Assembly: GCA_029721515.1 (NCBI GenBank)
Contig: CM056552.1
Span: 17,772,001 to 17,836,000 of the forward strand
Direction: 5' to 3'
Length of the DNA stretch: 64,000 nucleotides
Source of the DNA: Synanceia verrucosa
Taxonomy: Eukaryota; Chordata; Actinopteri; Perciformes; Synanceiidae
The notes beneath the pieces were generated by a model. It was not told the DNA's origin, searched no databases, and saw nothing but the letters and a program-made list of their open reading frames with translations. Shown here in pieces: positions 34,884 through 49,259 of the stretch (positions are counted from its first letter, which is position 1; the number at the start of each line of letters is the position of its first letter). Position numbers and translations under genes: made by a program.

Positions 34884-37800
34884 TACTGGCATACAGCTCC
34901 CCCTGCCTATTTAAAAAAATAATACAGGAGACTCCTAACTAGGTGTTCATACATGAAATAACATGAATAGGTTACAAAAAACAACAAATAGAGGGTAAAT
35001 GCATTTGGAGAAATGCTTACGGATGGGGCGGTGTTTAATTGCGAATGTGCATATAATATCCTATATACAAAGGACAAATGCAAAAGAAGCTGGGATTAGA
35101 AACATGAAGTCCCAATGACACTAAATATCAGCTAAGCAGCAGAAACAGTTACACAATGCTTTGGGACTCCCCAAACACATGTATACACACATTGGACGGC
35201 AGCTGCATTGAAATACTGCACAGCACACACACAGTCTGATAGAGAGAGAGAGAGCGAGAGAGAGATGTTAACTGACATTGTCTCCGAGGTGAACTGTTAC
35301 ATAACAACCACACAGAGAAACTCCTTTCAGCCACCATCATTGCTCTCTAATTGGGTTGAAAGCAGCTGTGATGCTAACTAAGCACAGCAGATGATGGATA
35401 AAGAAATTTATTTATTTTTTTTTTTTTATTGAAACCAATGCAGGAGCTCCAAAACAGGCTGCAGCTCTATCACATGTCAGGCTGAGGATAAGATAAAGGA
35501 GAGTGAGGTATGACTCAGAGAAGTGGAAAGAGAATGAGAAAATATAAAATTGTGTGTGTGCTTATAGCCTAAATCGACTTATAGATGGTGAGGGAGCTCT
35601 GATGAAAAGCAGTTGGCCAGACAACCCCAACAGCTGCAGGAGCTGCTGTGTGCCACTGCAGAGTGAGATTGAGAAGCAAGAAAATGAGAGCAGGTGATGA
35701 TATGCTATAACTGGTGACTGGGTTAGAGGATGAGGCACTGAGCCATAGAAGCCTTTGGTCCACATAGAGAAGCCATAATGGACCCCCTCTTTCACATCTA
35801 TGAAATCCTCACCTGAAGGACACAAACAGTGCCTTGAAAAATAAGTCAAGTCCCTCGCTCTCCTCTTTAGTTCCACCTGCCTCCTTTGCTTTTCTGCTTC
35901 TGCAGTGCACAGATGTCACCTTTCCTTTCGCCTTGGTACTATTTTTTCTTTAACAATGCTTGCTTCAATCTTTCTATGAAGATCAATGGGCAAAATGCTC
36001 AGATAAGAGGAAAAAAAAAATCATTTTTCATCCGGAAGGAAATTCTTACACAACAGTTGTTACACACAGTTGGAAAATGTAAGCAGAAAAAAAGAAACTT
36101 TAATTGCACGGCATATTGAAATGCAGCTAACAAATGTTTGCAAAAGTCATTACTATTTGAAAAACATAATGATCTAATAATAAATAATAGTGGTTCAGTG
36201 TTTGTTTAATGGTGGCTGCTCTGGTGCTTTCACAGGCTGTGGTTGTGTCTCTGTAGGATATCATCCTATAAATGAGCAGTTTTGCTATCTGCTTATGAAT
36301 TCTCCAGTTAAACAACTCCCAGCCTGATCCCTCCACAGTATAGCCTCAAGTTGTCAATCACTATACACAGAAACTCAGTGGAGTTAAACGCTGGTGCATT
36401 ACAAGATAAGGGGGAGTGAAATGAGTGAAATAAGTCTTAGCTATTCTGTGATTTTACAATAACAATAACAGGAAAACCTCCTTTAACTGGAGCCAAGGCT
36501 TCAAAAAGTGAAACAACCACACTCCAAACAGCACCACATGACAGTTAAATAGGTAAATAAGCACGACTCCACAGAAAACAATGTGATGAAATTATCTGAA
36601 AATATGAACTGTTTGGTATTTTTCTGTCCAGTACTTGAGTCCAGATTGAAATATCTCAACTGTCTGATGGATTGCCATTATAATTTTATATTTAATGTCG
36701 AGCACGTCAAACAGGAAACATCAAGTACAGCAAAAATCAGATGTTGAATACTGTAAATACTACCTGCTAGTGCTAAGTGTGTCATAATGACATTAGCGTC
36801 TAGCATTACTGCCTCAAAGGGTTATACATCTTGTTTCTTAGCTACAGGCTAAATTTAATTGCCTCACACCTGCATGTTTGCAGTACATTATGTGCGAACA
36901 CCCCCATGGCCATGTGTACATGAAAAAATATAATAACGTCCACCTTGTCACTTGTGTCTTTTGTAATGACTGATCTTTCATGCTTTTTGTGCTCCCACCC
37001 AGCTTCTGTAACATAATCTTACCTTGAATGAATGTTTTAATCTGTATCACCAGCAGATTCACTACCTTCACAGAATAATGCATCAAACTACTAGATGACA
37101 CATTGTGCTCGTGGGGATTTTGCTAATCCACACAGTATGAGACACGGTGCAGTCCACATGTAATATGGCTCACAGAACAGAAATGACGATGGCTTAAGAG
37201 GGTTTCTAACCACAAAAGGTCCTGCAAAACATAATGAGTCATCATCACTTTTGAGGCTGAATGCTTAAAGCTCATGTGTAATGAGACAGAGGCTGTGGAT
37301 TTAGCCAGGCAAATTCTCCTTTTGATTAAAAATCCATAATGGTAATGGTATAACTACTGTGAATACCAACATGAAAAGGTACACGGATAGATTCACTCAA
37401 ATTCTGGACTGTACAAAGGGGTTTATGTGAAAAATGGTCTATGTCAAGCATGTCATACACATGCCGGTAAAGGGGTTCTTTACAATAAACTTCAGCTATG
37501 CTGTCACCCCTGTCAATGTGACCGGAAATGCACAGTCATACGTACATTTGCTTATATGTTTTCAGCAAAAATTATGCTGACGTGAAGAGGATGAGGATTA
37601 TTTATTGTAAAAATGATGATAATATTAAGTGGGGAGCATTTATTCTTAAAATAGGTACACCAAGACTGCTCGCGATAGTACATGTAAGCGCAATTATGGT
37701 GTCAAGTTGTCAACAAAAACAAACTTGTTTCATATGAATGATTTTGACCCTCACTTGCTTTCATTTGTTTCCCTAATCCTGACTTCAGATTACTCATCTG

Positions 37801-39727
37801 TTCCTAGGTTTGGAAGGCTTTTTTCATCGAAGTGCTCTGTTGCTTTTCAGCATGATAAATTGAATAATCTGTAACCCAGCAATCAAAAAGCATGATACAG
37901 CTTCTTACAGACAGTTCCTGCGCACCTGAAAGTAAACAAGAAGGCACTCAACTGCTTTGTCATTTCAAGCAACAGAATAAAATAGCATATTATTTTAACA
38001 TGAAACAATTAGTGCATTGGTAGCTAAAACCTAGGGTGGACAAAACCGCCTGAAATGACTGGATGGCACTTACAAATTCTTTCAGCTTCCAAACACAAAA
38101 ACAGTCACAACGTGCACACTTGAGTTTGAGGAGTTGTGATAATGATGGTGAACAAAGGGATTAAAGACTATCTGAGTTCTAAGCCCATCATCTCTCAGAC
38201 CTCACAAAAAGAAACTATGATGCAGCTATACATACACACAAAGGTGCTACACTATGTAAATGCAGTCCATTTACCACGGGGTTGGTCTTTGTCTCTTCCA
38301 CAGTGACACCACAAAGCCTAAAATCCCACCAATGCTCCGGGACGCCGCTCCTTTTCCATGTAACTGTCACAGCTCATCTTCTCGCTGCTTGTGGCAGAGT
38401 GTTTGCACTTTCTTGAATTGTGTAGATCACTCGCTCTTGATAACCAATCAGAGATTTATGTTACCACTTCGTCAAAGTTGTCTTTATTTTTAGGCTACAT
38501 CATGCAACCGTCCCACGGTCCCAGAATGTATATTTTTTTAATACTGTTTAATTACTGGCTAACTTGTGCCAACTGTCAACATCCCAAACTAATGCAGGCT
38601 TTATCTGATCCAAACCATCAGTAATAATTACAAAACGTGACTAAAACTGGCCTAACAAATCAAATAACATATATGATCTGCTTTATGTTGTATCATCAAT
38701 TTTCACGGGCACTAAATCAGCAAGACAATTTTAATGATTATTAGTTGATGATTCTGTACCATTTTGCTAATTGATCTATTTCTCCATATGTCTACAACTA
38801 CTCTACACGTTATTATTTCTGCCACTGTCTGTACTTGAATTTAAATAATTCACCCGCCTATGTGTCTGTTCTTACTTTGAACTTCTGCTTTGCCTGCTTG
38901 CCTCCTCTACGCCTGTCTGCCTTTTTGCCCGCTGGTGGTTCATTATACAGCACTTCCTACAGGGGGACATTTGGAGTATGTTAAGATCCTATACTGGAGG
39001 AATTGGTGTCTGTAAACAATCTGTCTGATGGCTCCACAGAGAATGCAGGACTAACCTCTACACCAATAGCTGGCAAAACATCTGGCAGTGATGATGCATC
39101 TGTGCCATTGTTCTGGGAAAACAACCATTGGTTCAGGCGCAGGAAGAACAGCACTGACACTTGTGTTCCAGGTTTCACTGACAAGTAGGCCAACAGACGT
39201 GAGGCCCAGAAGGATAGAGTAGAAATAGGAAGAGTTTTGTTAATGACGTTACAAATGTTATTCTAGCTTTCAATTCAGCTGTCTACAGGGAGATAAGAAG
39301 GAACTGAAATGATGTAGAACTGGCTGCAGTATGCAGTGGAGCACATCTAACTGTTACTAGAGAAGGGCTTACGGACGATTCACTGGTAGCTGTTTTAGTC
39401 CACCAGAACACATTTATCCCATTTTTATCCTAAATTAGCACCAACTGCACCAGCTGTTCATTTTCAGATGTTTCATGTTGAATACACATATTACAATGTA
39501 ACACACAGTTTGTGTTAATCAAGCATCAACAAGATAACAAGGTAGTTATTCTGAAGACTGAAAAAACGTTAAACTTGTCTTTCTGGGTGATGGCGTATAC
39601 AGATAAATGCTGTAAATGATATCAAGCGCTTCCTATTCATGTGTTTACTGAGTAGAAAGACACACCTCATGCTTTCCAATACATGTGCATGCGGTGAGTC
39701 CATCTCCTACACATGCCCACACACATA

Positions 39728-39994
39728 CAGTCGTGGTAACTTCATGAAGTCACCAAAATTGCTGATTCATGTTGCTGTATGTATATTTTTGACCCAGCAG
39801 ATTTGGTCACATTTTCAGTTGACCCATAATAAAGTCATAAAAAAAAAAAAACTTCATGAATGTTTTTGTGACAAAGAAGTATCTGTTCCAATCACTCTAT
39901 CAGAGAAAAATCACAGTTGTAGAAATAACTGGGAGTCAAGAGAGCCCTGACATTATGTTCTTTACAAGTGTATGTAAACTTTTGACCACGACTG
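39728..39994. mobile_element. Tc1-derived MITE, 267 bp
   Basis: The ends CAGTCGTGG and CCACGACTG are exact inverted repeats inside TA dinucleotides (39726-39727 and 39995-39996). The right inner sequence GTATGTAAACTTTTGACCAC is the familiar end of non-autonomous Tc1 elements. No transposase remains. Confidence 0.85.
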
Positions 39995-40691
39995 TACACA
40001 TTAAGTTCCTGCTGCAAGGTCACTGGAAGACAGAAAGAAAAAAGGCTGCTGTGGCCCTCTCCCTGTTCCAGATGAGCCTGTAGAAATCGCGAGGGAGTTA
40101 TTGGTCTAATTAAATTCAACACATGCAGGCTAAGTGAGCTAGAAGGGACTAAAGACAGGAGGAGAAGGACAGGGGAGAAATTATTAACAAGAATCAATGA
40201 GTAACAATAGTCCTTTGAATCTAGCCGAATGTGAACATGATACGAAACTGCAAAATAGGCTTAAAGGTCCATTGATTAGGATTTTTTGAAAACACAATGA
40301 GTGTGGTGTTGTCTGTATCTGCACAGTTCCTGTTCTCTGCCTGTATTTTTCTCTCTTTTCATTTTGCCGTATTGGGGACATTTCTGGGTGTCATCCTCTA
40401 TAAATATATTATGCTACAGGTGCTACATTCATTGTATTCACACATCCAACAGGAAACCAAAAGCCCATAATTGTGTTTTTTATTCCACACTTCATCACAC
40501 AGTCATATTATCAAAGCTCCAAGCTCCTTTCTTTGATCAAGTGAAAGTGAAGGCAATGTCTAATACCAGCAGAGCTAAATGCCAACAATTACACTGCAAC
40601 ATGCTACATGTAAAAACACATATGATACTGTAGATGTATGTAATGCAGCTTTGAGATTGACAACTGATTGCAGAAATGACTTTGATGCCCC

Positions 40692-40782
40692 TGCCTCTCG
40701 CCCTAAGACAGCTGGGATAGGCTCCAGCCATCCCGCGACCCTATGAGGATACAGTAAGTGGTAGAAAATGGATGGATGGATG
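40692..40782 (+). mobile_element. tRNA-headed SINE-like repeat, copy 5 (5'-truncated)
   Basis: Only the last 90 or so bases are present, from CTAAGACAGCTGGGATAGGC to the GGATGGATGG tail. It is bounded by a perfect 14-bp duplication GACTTTGATGCCCC (40678-40691 and 40783-40796). 5' truncation with a long target-site duplication is the mark of target-primed reverse transcription. Confidence 0.93.
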
Positions 40783-43490
40783 GACTTTGATGCCCCCAGT
40801 GGTGGGATGAAAAAAGACACTGTGGCTGATGCACACTAAATTCTTAACCCCAACACCCCCTTAATACCTTTAACAACTGCATTTCATGTGTATTTCATTG
40901 TCAAAGTTACACATAAAAAACATATGAAAGTAACAAAGAACATTGAGAACAGTAACATTGTATAGTTCAATTGTGGCAAACATATGGAACCTAATGGTGT
41001 GTGACACAAGTCCTCACTATCAAGGAAACTTTCTAGAAAATAGCTCCAAAAGCGACAGGCAACACAGCAGGAATATAATGACTGACAGGTCAGGAATAGA
41101 AAGAGATCGAAGCTATTAATCACCGTCTCTTCCTGAGTCACACACACTCATGTAGATTCACAAACGCAATCAGTGATGTCAGATTGTCACATAACGGAAG
41201 CCTGTAGTAGCTTAAACCCTGCCTTTCAACCCATCTCATGTTGATTGTTGATGGACATTTTAGGCAAAACTATGGAAAGCAGGTGAGAAAAAAAAGCAGA
41301 TACAGAAGCAGATATTAAACATTTCATAGGATTGTATTTGTCAGTCAAGAGCTTTATAAATGGTGCACTATAGAACTGTGCTCTAACATTACATTATCTG
41401 TTCTTTAATAAAAACTGAGAGTCAACTTACTGTATGTGACTTAGAATTAAAAACTGAATACAGCCTCCTCCCCGTCAGCTGCTACCTAAACCCCCCTCTC
41501 ACCTCTCCTTTTCTTACCTCTTCTTTCTTTTCTAAGAATTCATCCATTGATAGACAAGCTTACAAAAACAAAATGAGCAATTTATAATGTTACCATAATT
41601 GTTATTACCAACAAAACAAGAATAAACTAATAAATGCTTGCTGTACCTGACATTGGCTCCTTTTAATTTGGTTTTTGTGGGAAAAGGACAGTCAAGTTTG
41701 CTTGTTTTTGTCGCTATGCTACACAGAGGTGATGATGACACAGCAAAATCTAAAGCACTGCGATGCTAACAGATTCTCTCTTGACTACATGAGATAGTGC
41801 AGAGCAGAGCGAGGTATGGATTTTCTCTGTAGGCCGTTTTTCTCTAATTAGTGTTCAACCACATTTAAAGTATTGTTACAAATTTCAGGAACATAAAGAC
41901 ATACTATACATTTTTGTGTGCGTGCATTCACATGGAAAAATGAACCTTGATATTTCCCAACTGCAGCTGAAGCACTAGTTGAAGTTCACATGGTGACTGT
42001 AAATAGAGCAGTGGGATATGTCACTGCTTGCTGTGCTACAGCTATCCTATAATCTTATCAAATGTAGTAGTTTAAACAATCAATATCAAGTTTCAGAGGA
42101 CAATGAGAAAGCCTTTTTCCAAATTTTCTTTTCCTCCATTGTTAGTCTGTGGGTACATTTGTACTTTTCTTCATTAATCATCATTCATTAATTCATCACC
42201 TGTATGTTTTATGAGTCCAGTGGGATATGAAGTGAGGGAGGAAGAGAGAGGAAGAAAGAGTGGAGGAGAAGTGGACAGAAAGAGGAATGACACTCTGCTT
42301 GTGAGCTGGCTGTCTTGGTGCAGTGGAGCTGATGCTTGAGGTCACACAGCCATCCTAGCACCAACAGAGGCACAATCAATTTCCCATGATAGCCAGTGTG
42401 GCTGGTTGACTGACTGACTAAATGACCGAAGAAATGCATGAATGACTGAATGACTGGTGGCTAGGCAAATGGCTGACTGGTTGTTCGACTGCTGTACTGA
42501 CGTTTCTCTGGTTTCCTTTTTTTTTGGTGCACACACTGACTAAACGTCTACTTAACTGACTGACAACTCAGTCAACCAGACAACAAGCTTGTGACCCTGT
42601 CCGTCAGTTGGTGTGATGACATGCAAGAAAACATTCAACTAATCAACCAGTGAAATTATCAATTCGTTGGCCACTGTCCGTAACCAGCCACAGAAAAAAA
42701 GACCACCGACAGATCAAGGAGAAGAGGTGATAATGCTTCCCATCAATTCAGTCACCATGCCAAATAGTCAGTTAGCTAAGAAGAGAAGGCAGCAAACAGC
42801 AAACACACATGATGAGTTACGGCAGCGAAGCCTGCTGCTATGACACAACCAGTCAGTAAGTGTGACAGAGAAGAGAGACTGCAGACTGCATGCAGCCAAC
42901 AGATGGCCTGACTGAGTGAAGAGGCGTGAAATGAAACATCTTCATTTGGAGAAATCACAAGACAAGCTTTAATTTCTTTGCTTGACATAGAAAATGAACC
43001 TGCCATATATGTGGATATGCAGATTTGTGTATTTGCATCATAAATATAGAGAGATGCAAACATGAATCCATCCTGCAGGACAAACATTTCTACCACTGAT
43101 GATCCTCATCTGTCCTCTGCCTCTCTAACAGATCACCTGCCTCTTGCGTACTGATACAGGGTTACACTACAGCATATTATTACAACATATATCCATGTTC
43201 TTCACACCCACAAACCACAGACACACAAGGAACAGCATGTACAGATTAATATTCCCACATCACAGCCTACTAACATACAGATGATTCACACCGACAGAAC
43301 CAAAGGCAACTAACAAAACCAGCAAACAGACCAGCTGTTCCTGTACTCACATGTTACATGATGGACAGCAGATACTTACATGGCAGCAAGGTTATCACCA
43401 CCATCGCCATGACGTGAAAATCCTCCCACCTAGAAATGATATTGCAATGGCACATGCAGCGGCGGACTAACCACCACGGAGGTGATCAGC

Positions 43491-43550
43491 GTGTGTGTAT
43501 GTGTGTGTATGTGTGTGTGTGAGTGAGTGTAGGTGTGCGTGTGTGTGTGG
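43491..43550. repeat. Imperfect (GT)n tract
   Basis: GTGTGTATGTGTGTG-type degenerate repeat with GA interruptions. Confidence 0.85.
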
Positions 43551-44282
43551 AGACTCACTAAGCTGCACACTCACTGCTACTGCCTCAGCTGGGGCTGTCT
43601 CAATGCACAGCCTGTACCATGTCGGCAGGCGGCAGGGGTGGGCGTGTGTGTGAACAGTGCTGCATAGCAGGGAGGCTGCTCTTCACTTGACGAAGCTTTT
43701 CCCTGACTCGACAGGAGGATCAAGATGGATGGGTGGCAAGATAAACTGAAGGATGAATTGATGAGTACAGAGGGAGGAGAAAGGATGTAAGCATGGAGAA
43801 AGAAAAGAAGGAAGGGAACAGATATTCTCCTCATTCCTCTTTCTCCATGGTTCTCTCTCTCTCTTACTCCCTCCCTGTGACACTTTGCCCTCAGAGCAGA
43901 GCAGGAGGTCTACAGTAGACATGCAACCTCATTTCAGAAATGACTGGAGAAGGAAGAGAGCTGGAGGAAAAAATTAGGGCGAGGGAAATAGAAAGATCAG
44001 ATGATGAGGATGCACTGGAGCAAGCTAAAACGAGAAAGAGAGGTCAAAAATGTCAAAAAAGACGAGAGTGAAAGATGCTGAGGTAAAAAAGGAGCGACTA
44101 TCAGAGAAGGAATACAGGCAAGAGGAGCAGGGGAGGGTAACTTTCAAGGACATGGCTTGTTGTCAGACTCATTCTTGTCTTCTGCAGATCAGGCTACCCA
44201 TACAACACATGCAAACTTGCATACAGATCAGCCCAGTGGACATGATGGCTGCACGACATAATGCTTTAGTGTGTATGTGTGA

Positions 44283-44284
<2 letters not shown>

Positions 44285-44318
<34 letters not shown>
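44285..44318. repeat. (CA)n microsatellite
   Basis: About 17 CA units. The 178-codon frame spanning it is a low-complexity open frame, not a supported gene. Confidence 0.95.
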
Positions 44319-44319
<1 letters not shown>

Positions 44320-44633
44320 GTTCGGCCCCAAACAGTCATCTGGCTATCCAGCAAGCCAGCCTCGACAGGAAAGGATAACAGCTTTGTGTCATGTTGCCGT
44401 CACGTCACTATCCCACATCTCATGCTGTCACAGCTTACAGGGAGGAGGAGGAGGAGGAGAATGAGGGGAGTGAGAGCCTCACTGTGTCACTGCTACCTCT
44501 CTCTCTCTTTCTTATTTGTATTTTTTTTCCTGTTTTGTCAGTGTCTGTTTTCTGTGTCTTTCTCTCAGTGTGTAATATACTCTTGACCCCCTGCTGTGTC
44601 ACAGGTGTATTATGTAAATATCAGATGTTGGAC

Positions 44634-44634
<1 letters not shown>

Positions 44635-44674
<40 letters not shown>
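44635..44674. repeat. (CA)n microsatellite
   Basis: About 20 CA units. Confidence 0.95.
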
Positions 44675-44675
<1 letters not shown>

Positions 44676-45442
44676 ATTTCAGGTTATTCCCACAATGCAG
44701 GTTAAAGAGAGCTGAGCTGTGCATATGGAGGCTGGGCTGGATCCAGCTCATCCAGCATATGCTGACATACCTTCAGTATTGTACAGGCCTTTTTTTGCAT
44801 GCTGTACAGTAGAACTACCACTGCACATTTACTCCACTTGAGAGGGAGTACATCCCCTGTTATCTGACAAGTCCTGAGTCACAAAATGAAGCGTTACTAC
44901 AAAACAGGTTACTGTGTGGCTGTTTAAGGAGAGAGCAGATTATGTCATGGTTAATGTCAAGTTATCAGGCTTTACAAGCCTCAACTACCACAAACATCCC
45001 ATTGTGGCTGAGACACCATGTTTTGAAATGGACTTTTACTGCAGAGGATCACTTTAAACAAACTCAAACTTCAACTAGTCTACTAGAATTGTTAAATGAA
45101 AGTACCTTGGTCGTTGTTTTTGGATAAATACTATATACATAGACGACATAACAAGGCACACTTTCGATCCAATCTGATGGGAGAACAATTTGAATCATGA
45201 AGATGAAAAAATGAGGTTATTCATAAAAGCAACACTGATGAGAGTGAGTGAGTAGTCACGGTAGCTGCAGAGGCAGGTGGCATGGAAGAGGAATACAGTT
45301 GTTATTGTTTGAGTGGATAACTTTCTTCTACCTTTGAGTATATAAGTTTGTATATAATTATGATGTTTCGTGAGAAAGCATATGGTGGGGTATGAACAAT
45401 GTGAACAACCATTTATCTTTGACCGGACAGGGAGGAGGGGGG

Positions 45443-45444
<2 letters not shown>

Positions 45445-45479
<35 letters not shown>
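45445..45479. repeat. (GA)n microsatellite
   Basis: About 17 GA units next to a poly-G stretch. Confidence 0.95.
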
Positions 45480-45480
<1 letters not shown>

Positions 45481-45938
45481 AGTGATGGGGATCAGAAACA
45501 GGCCCTGAATATCAATGCAGCATGTCTGAGAGAATTCAGGGCTGCAGTGCACCAAAACCTGGGAGAAAGAGCACAAGAGGACAATAACATCACAGGCAGT
45601 CAGAGCTGAGGCTACCTGTCCTGCAGAGCTGAGACCACCCATAAAAAATCACCATCATCAGCCCCACAAACCGTGCCATTAAACACAACACACCATGGCG
45701 ATCCAGTCATCTGAATTTCCTATTTGGCATCACATGTAAAATTGTCCTTGTACTTCTAGGTTTAAATAAAAAGAGACTGAGAACTCAGATGTTCAGAGAG
45801 AAACAGATTTAAAAGCTTTCTGCTTAACTTAACAATGACACATCTCCCTTTGAGTGGAAATACAGTACATCACTATGAAAGTCAGCTTCTCCCCACCCAA
45901 AACCTTGCAGGTAGGCCAAATTCAAATAAATGCTGCAG

Positions 45939-45941
<3 letters not shown>

Positions 45942-45989
<48 letters not shown>
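45942..45989. repeat. (CA)n microsatellite
   Basis: About 24 CA units. Confidence 0.95.
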
Positions 45990-45992
<3 letters not shown>

Positions 45993-46928
45993 TTATCACA
46001 CATTATTTAATTAAATGACAGTGATTCAAGAAGCCTGTTGGATGCATTAGGCTCCTCATCCTCTGTCCTTCTCTCTATAAATGAGATCTTCACCCCTTTC
46101 CCATAAAAGATCCATTTCCAGAAGAGAATTGTTAACCCATAAAATGCCATGTTTACCTTGCGTCAATCAGACATCTCATATCCTGGTCACTAGCCACCAG
46201 CCAATAACCATTAGTCTTATTAATTGTCGAAGCCTCAGACCATCTCCTGAGTGCTGTAGTAAAATAAAACCATGCACTGTGTGCAAGCATGTGGTTGATG
46301 AGATGACTCCCAAAAGGTCTCTAACCTTTCTCTATGAGAGGTCACCATCAGACAAACTCCCTCTTATCTATTACTCACATGACGCATGTCTGTGCTTCCT
46401 TGAAGCAATAATCTCTGGCAATTATAAAGAGTGAAAGCCTGTTGTCAATTAACTGTGCGCTAAGATGCAAGCTGCAATTTCAAAGATCTGATCATTTTAT
46501 TTATTTTTTAAATTTGCATGGTGGAGGATGCGTGAGAATGAGGGTGCTATAATTTATCAATACAGCTTTCAAATCTTGCAAAAGCATCAAATAATATTGC
46601 CACAAGTCGCTAAGCACTATATCTGTGTAATAAATGTTCATTTTCTATACACTCAGTGAATAACTTACATGCAAGTGCAGGCTATATGCAGCTGTCATAA
46701 CTGTCAGTTTATTGGCCCCAAGCAGGGGAAACTAAATCAATAGTACAACAATAGTAGGAAGCAATACACTCATTATGTTATTATGTTTTGAACACACCTG
46801 ATGCCACTCAGCGGTCCTTACTGTTAGATCATTAGCAAAAGCTCTTTTTGTAAAATAATTAGTGATAATAATTAATGAAACTGTATTTTTAAGTTTTCAG
46901 AATACATAAAGAGTTACTTATTAATTAA

Positions 46929-47395
46929 TAGGCCTGTAATGGTACACATCATTTCTGGTTCTGTACGTTTTTGGTTTTGAAAGCCACGGTTTGGATTTTT
47001 TCAGTTCAGTATGGGGAAAAAGAAAAACCGTCTTTCATTCAATCATTATGAATTTTTGAACTTTCTTTTCCCCAATTATTTTAGACAATAGAATAAAGAA
47101 AAATAGAAACAATATAATACTTATTCTAAACATTAGTACTGCACTTTCCCCTGACGGGGAGTTTTGATCAAAGAACAAAAAGAGACCATATTGATGGAGG
47201 AGGGTCTTCAAACTGAATGAGGTGCTATTCCTTATGTGTGACGTGTACTCTGCATGGATTTAAAGTTCCACATTGAACAACGTCTTTTGTTCCTTTTTTC
47301 TCAACGTACTGTGCCATTTCTGTCCAGCTGTATGCCGAACAGGTACAGTACATACCAAAGCGGTTCAGTTTAGTATGTGTACTGGTACAAGCCTG
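46929..47395. mobile_element. hAT-type MITE, 467 bp
   Basis: The ends TAGGCCTGTAATGGTACACA and GTGTACTGGTACAAGCCTG are imperfect inverted repeats. They are flanked by TTAATTAA (46921-46928) and TTGATTAA (47396-47403), an 8-bp duplication with one change. The interior has no transposase-like frame. Confidence 0.75.
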
Positions 47396-48335
47396 TTGAT
47401 TAATAATTATTTTTATGACACAGTTTTTCCATAAAATATGCTAAATTTGTTGGTGAAGATTGACAGCAACAACAGACTCACAAATCCATGAACACTTCTC
47501 TGTCTTCCCATTGTTTTGAAACAAGAGAAGCCTAACAAAAAATCTGGGTATTTAATATGCAGACAATCACACTGTGACTAATACAATCAAAACCGGCATG
47601 ACAGGCAATACACTACTATGAGGGCCTCATCAGCCCATTCTCCTCTCATATACCGCTCTTTACAGCTATGTCCCTTTTCTCTTCTCACAGTCCTTGTTCC
47701 AAGAGTGATGGAGAGCTCCATCTAACTCCCCAAGGACAGACATAAGCCATGAGACTAATGGAAACACACACACATGCCTGATAGTCACACTATAACTCAA
47801 ACACCTACATCCACACACAGATGCATCAGACAAGGAGACACTGTCGGACAGTTGTGATGAACTCAAACTCTCTTTAGCTAAGCTTCATGAATACCAAACC
47901 CAGAGGCAAGGGTAGGCAGAGGAGGAGGGGACATTACACAATGACAGCGACACCTTTTTCTACTCAGGCTACACTATGTGGGAGAGCGAGATAGAGTCTA
48001 TAATTTCTGCCACATAACTCAGCATCCCTGTTTCAAGCTAATGTGTAGAAAAAGTGGACGAAGGCTCCACAGTCTAAAAAGTGAAGGGCCTTTTTTTTCC
48101 AGCATGAGGTGACTCCTGTGGTTGTAAAAATGTGAAATATTCACAGTATCTCGATGATATGACAAGAAAATGTGTTTTTATGCAATCAGGGTATCAAAGG
48201 ATAGAACCAGGAGACTACCATTGCAGATTAACAGGTACCAACTGGCCTTTCGAATTAATTTGCTACTTAAACTATGACACAATTTGTAATGTACTGTAAC
48301 TACTAATTTTATCTTACGAACACTGAATTCATCAA

Positions 48336-48510
48336 CATTAAAGCTATAGTCTGTAATGTTAAAGAGCTAGAAAGAGAGCTAGCAAGATTTGAAAGTCCTC
48401 TAAGCTCCACCCCCTCCTCCTCCTCCCATCAGTGCTCCGTCCAATGCCACGCCTCCTGCTAACTGTATTCCTTACCATCCGCGCTGAAAGGAGACATTTT
48501 TAGGTGACAT
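48336..48510. repeat. Uncertain dispersed repeat
   Basis: A block beginning AAAGCTATAGTCTGTAATGT with a CTCCACCCCCTCCTCCTCCT run resembles a repeat seen across fish genomes. Boundaries and class are not determinable here. Confidence 0.3.
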
Positions 48511-49233
48511 TTTTAGGTGTTAATGTTAAATTTCATGAAATCAATCATGAATACATCGCTGTGAAAGGTTTCAAGTTTAAGTGTAAACCTGTAGCAACTT
48601 ATCAATCACAAAGTATACATTGCATTATGCTCTATTTTATTATAAATGAGACCATCATGTACTAAAGAAATTCATGCTGAGGAAAAAAGACTTGAGACGA
48701 GTGATTGAGATCAAAAAATATTTATTTACAGTGTTTACTGAGTTAATAAATCAACTGAGAAGAGTGCTCATTTTGTCATAGCCTATGATACACTCAGACT
48801 TCTTTTTGCAACCAGAGGAGTCGCTCCCTGCCCGTTATTAGAAGGAATGCAAGCTTACGGCGCTTTGAATTGGCTTCACTTCCAACCCAGAGGCTTGCCA
48901 ATGAGCAGAACTTACTGCAATAATGATGAATGACCATGTATCCATTCTTAACACCTAACAACAAGTGCAAACACAGATGGAGGTAATAGTATGTGTGGAT
49001 AGGGGACTAAGACTCACATTCAGATCAAGACACAGGTTTTCCCCATGTCTGTAATTGACTCATTACAAAGAGCACCATTAAGTTTGCACATGGAAGGTGT
49101 GTCTGAATTTGCTAGTTCTCTACTTACACCACACATTAAACTTTAAAATTCATATCCTTTTGCTTCCTCTTTTATTTTGTTCATCCCTGATAAAAATATT
49201 GATAAACTAGAAAAGAACTCAGAGTGCTGCCCA

Positions 49234-49259
49234 TTTGGGCTAAATTAATTTAGCCCAAA
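49234..49259. repeat. Perfect 26-bp palindrome
   Basis: The half TTTGGGCTAAATT is followed at once by its exact complement AATTTAGCCCAAA. Confidence 0.95.

Noticed and set aside
39003..39188. 61-codon frame with plausible amino-acid composition
   Set aside because: No family match recognised, and no conserved splice signals or neighbours; could not be supported.
44050..44586. 178-codon plus-strand frame
   Set aside because: It runs through a (CA)n tract (His/Thr repeat) and a Phe/Ser-rich stretch, has no recognisable domain and no convincing splice context.
46081..46434. 117-codon plus-strand frame with several Cys
   Set aside because: No motif with zinc-finger spacing, no family resemblance, and a length expected by chance in 64 kb.
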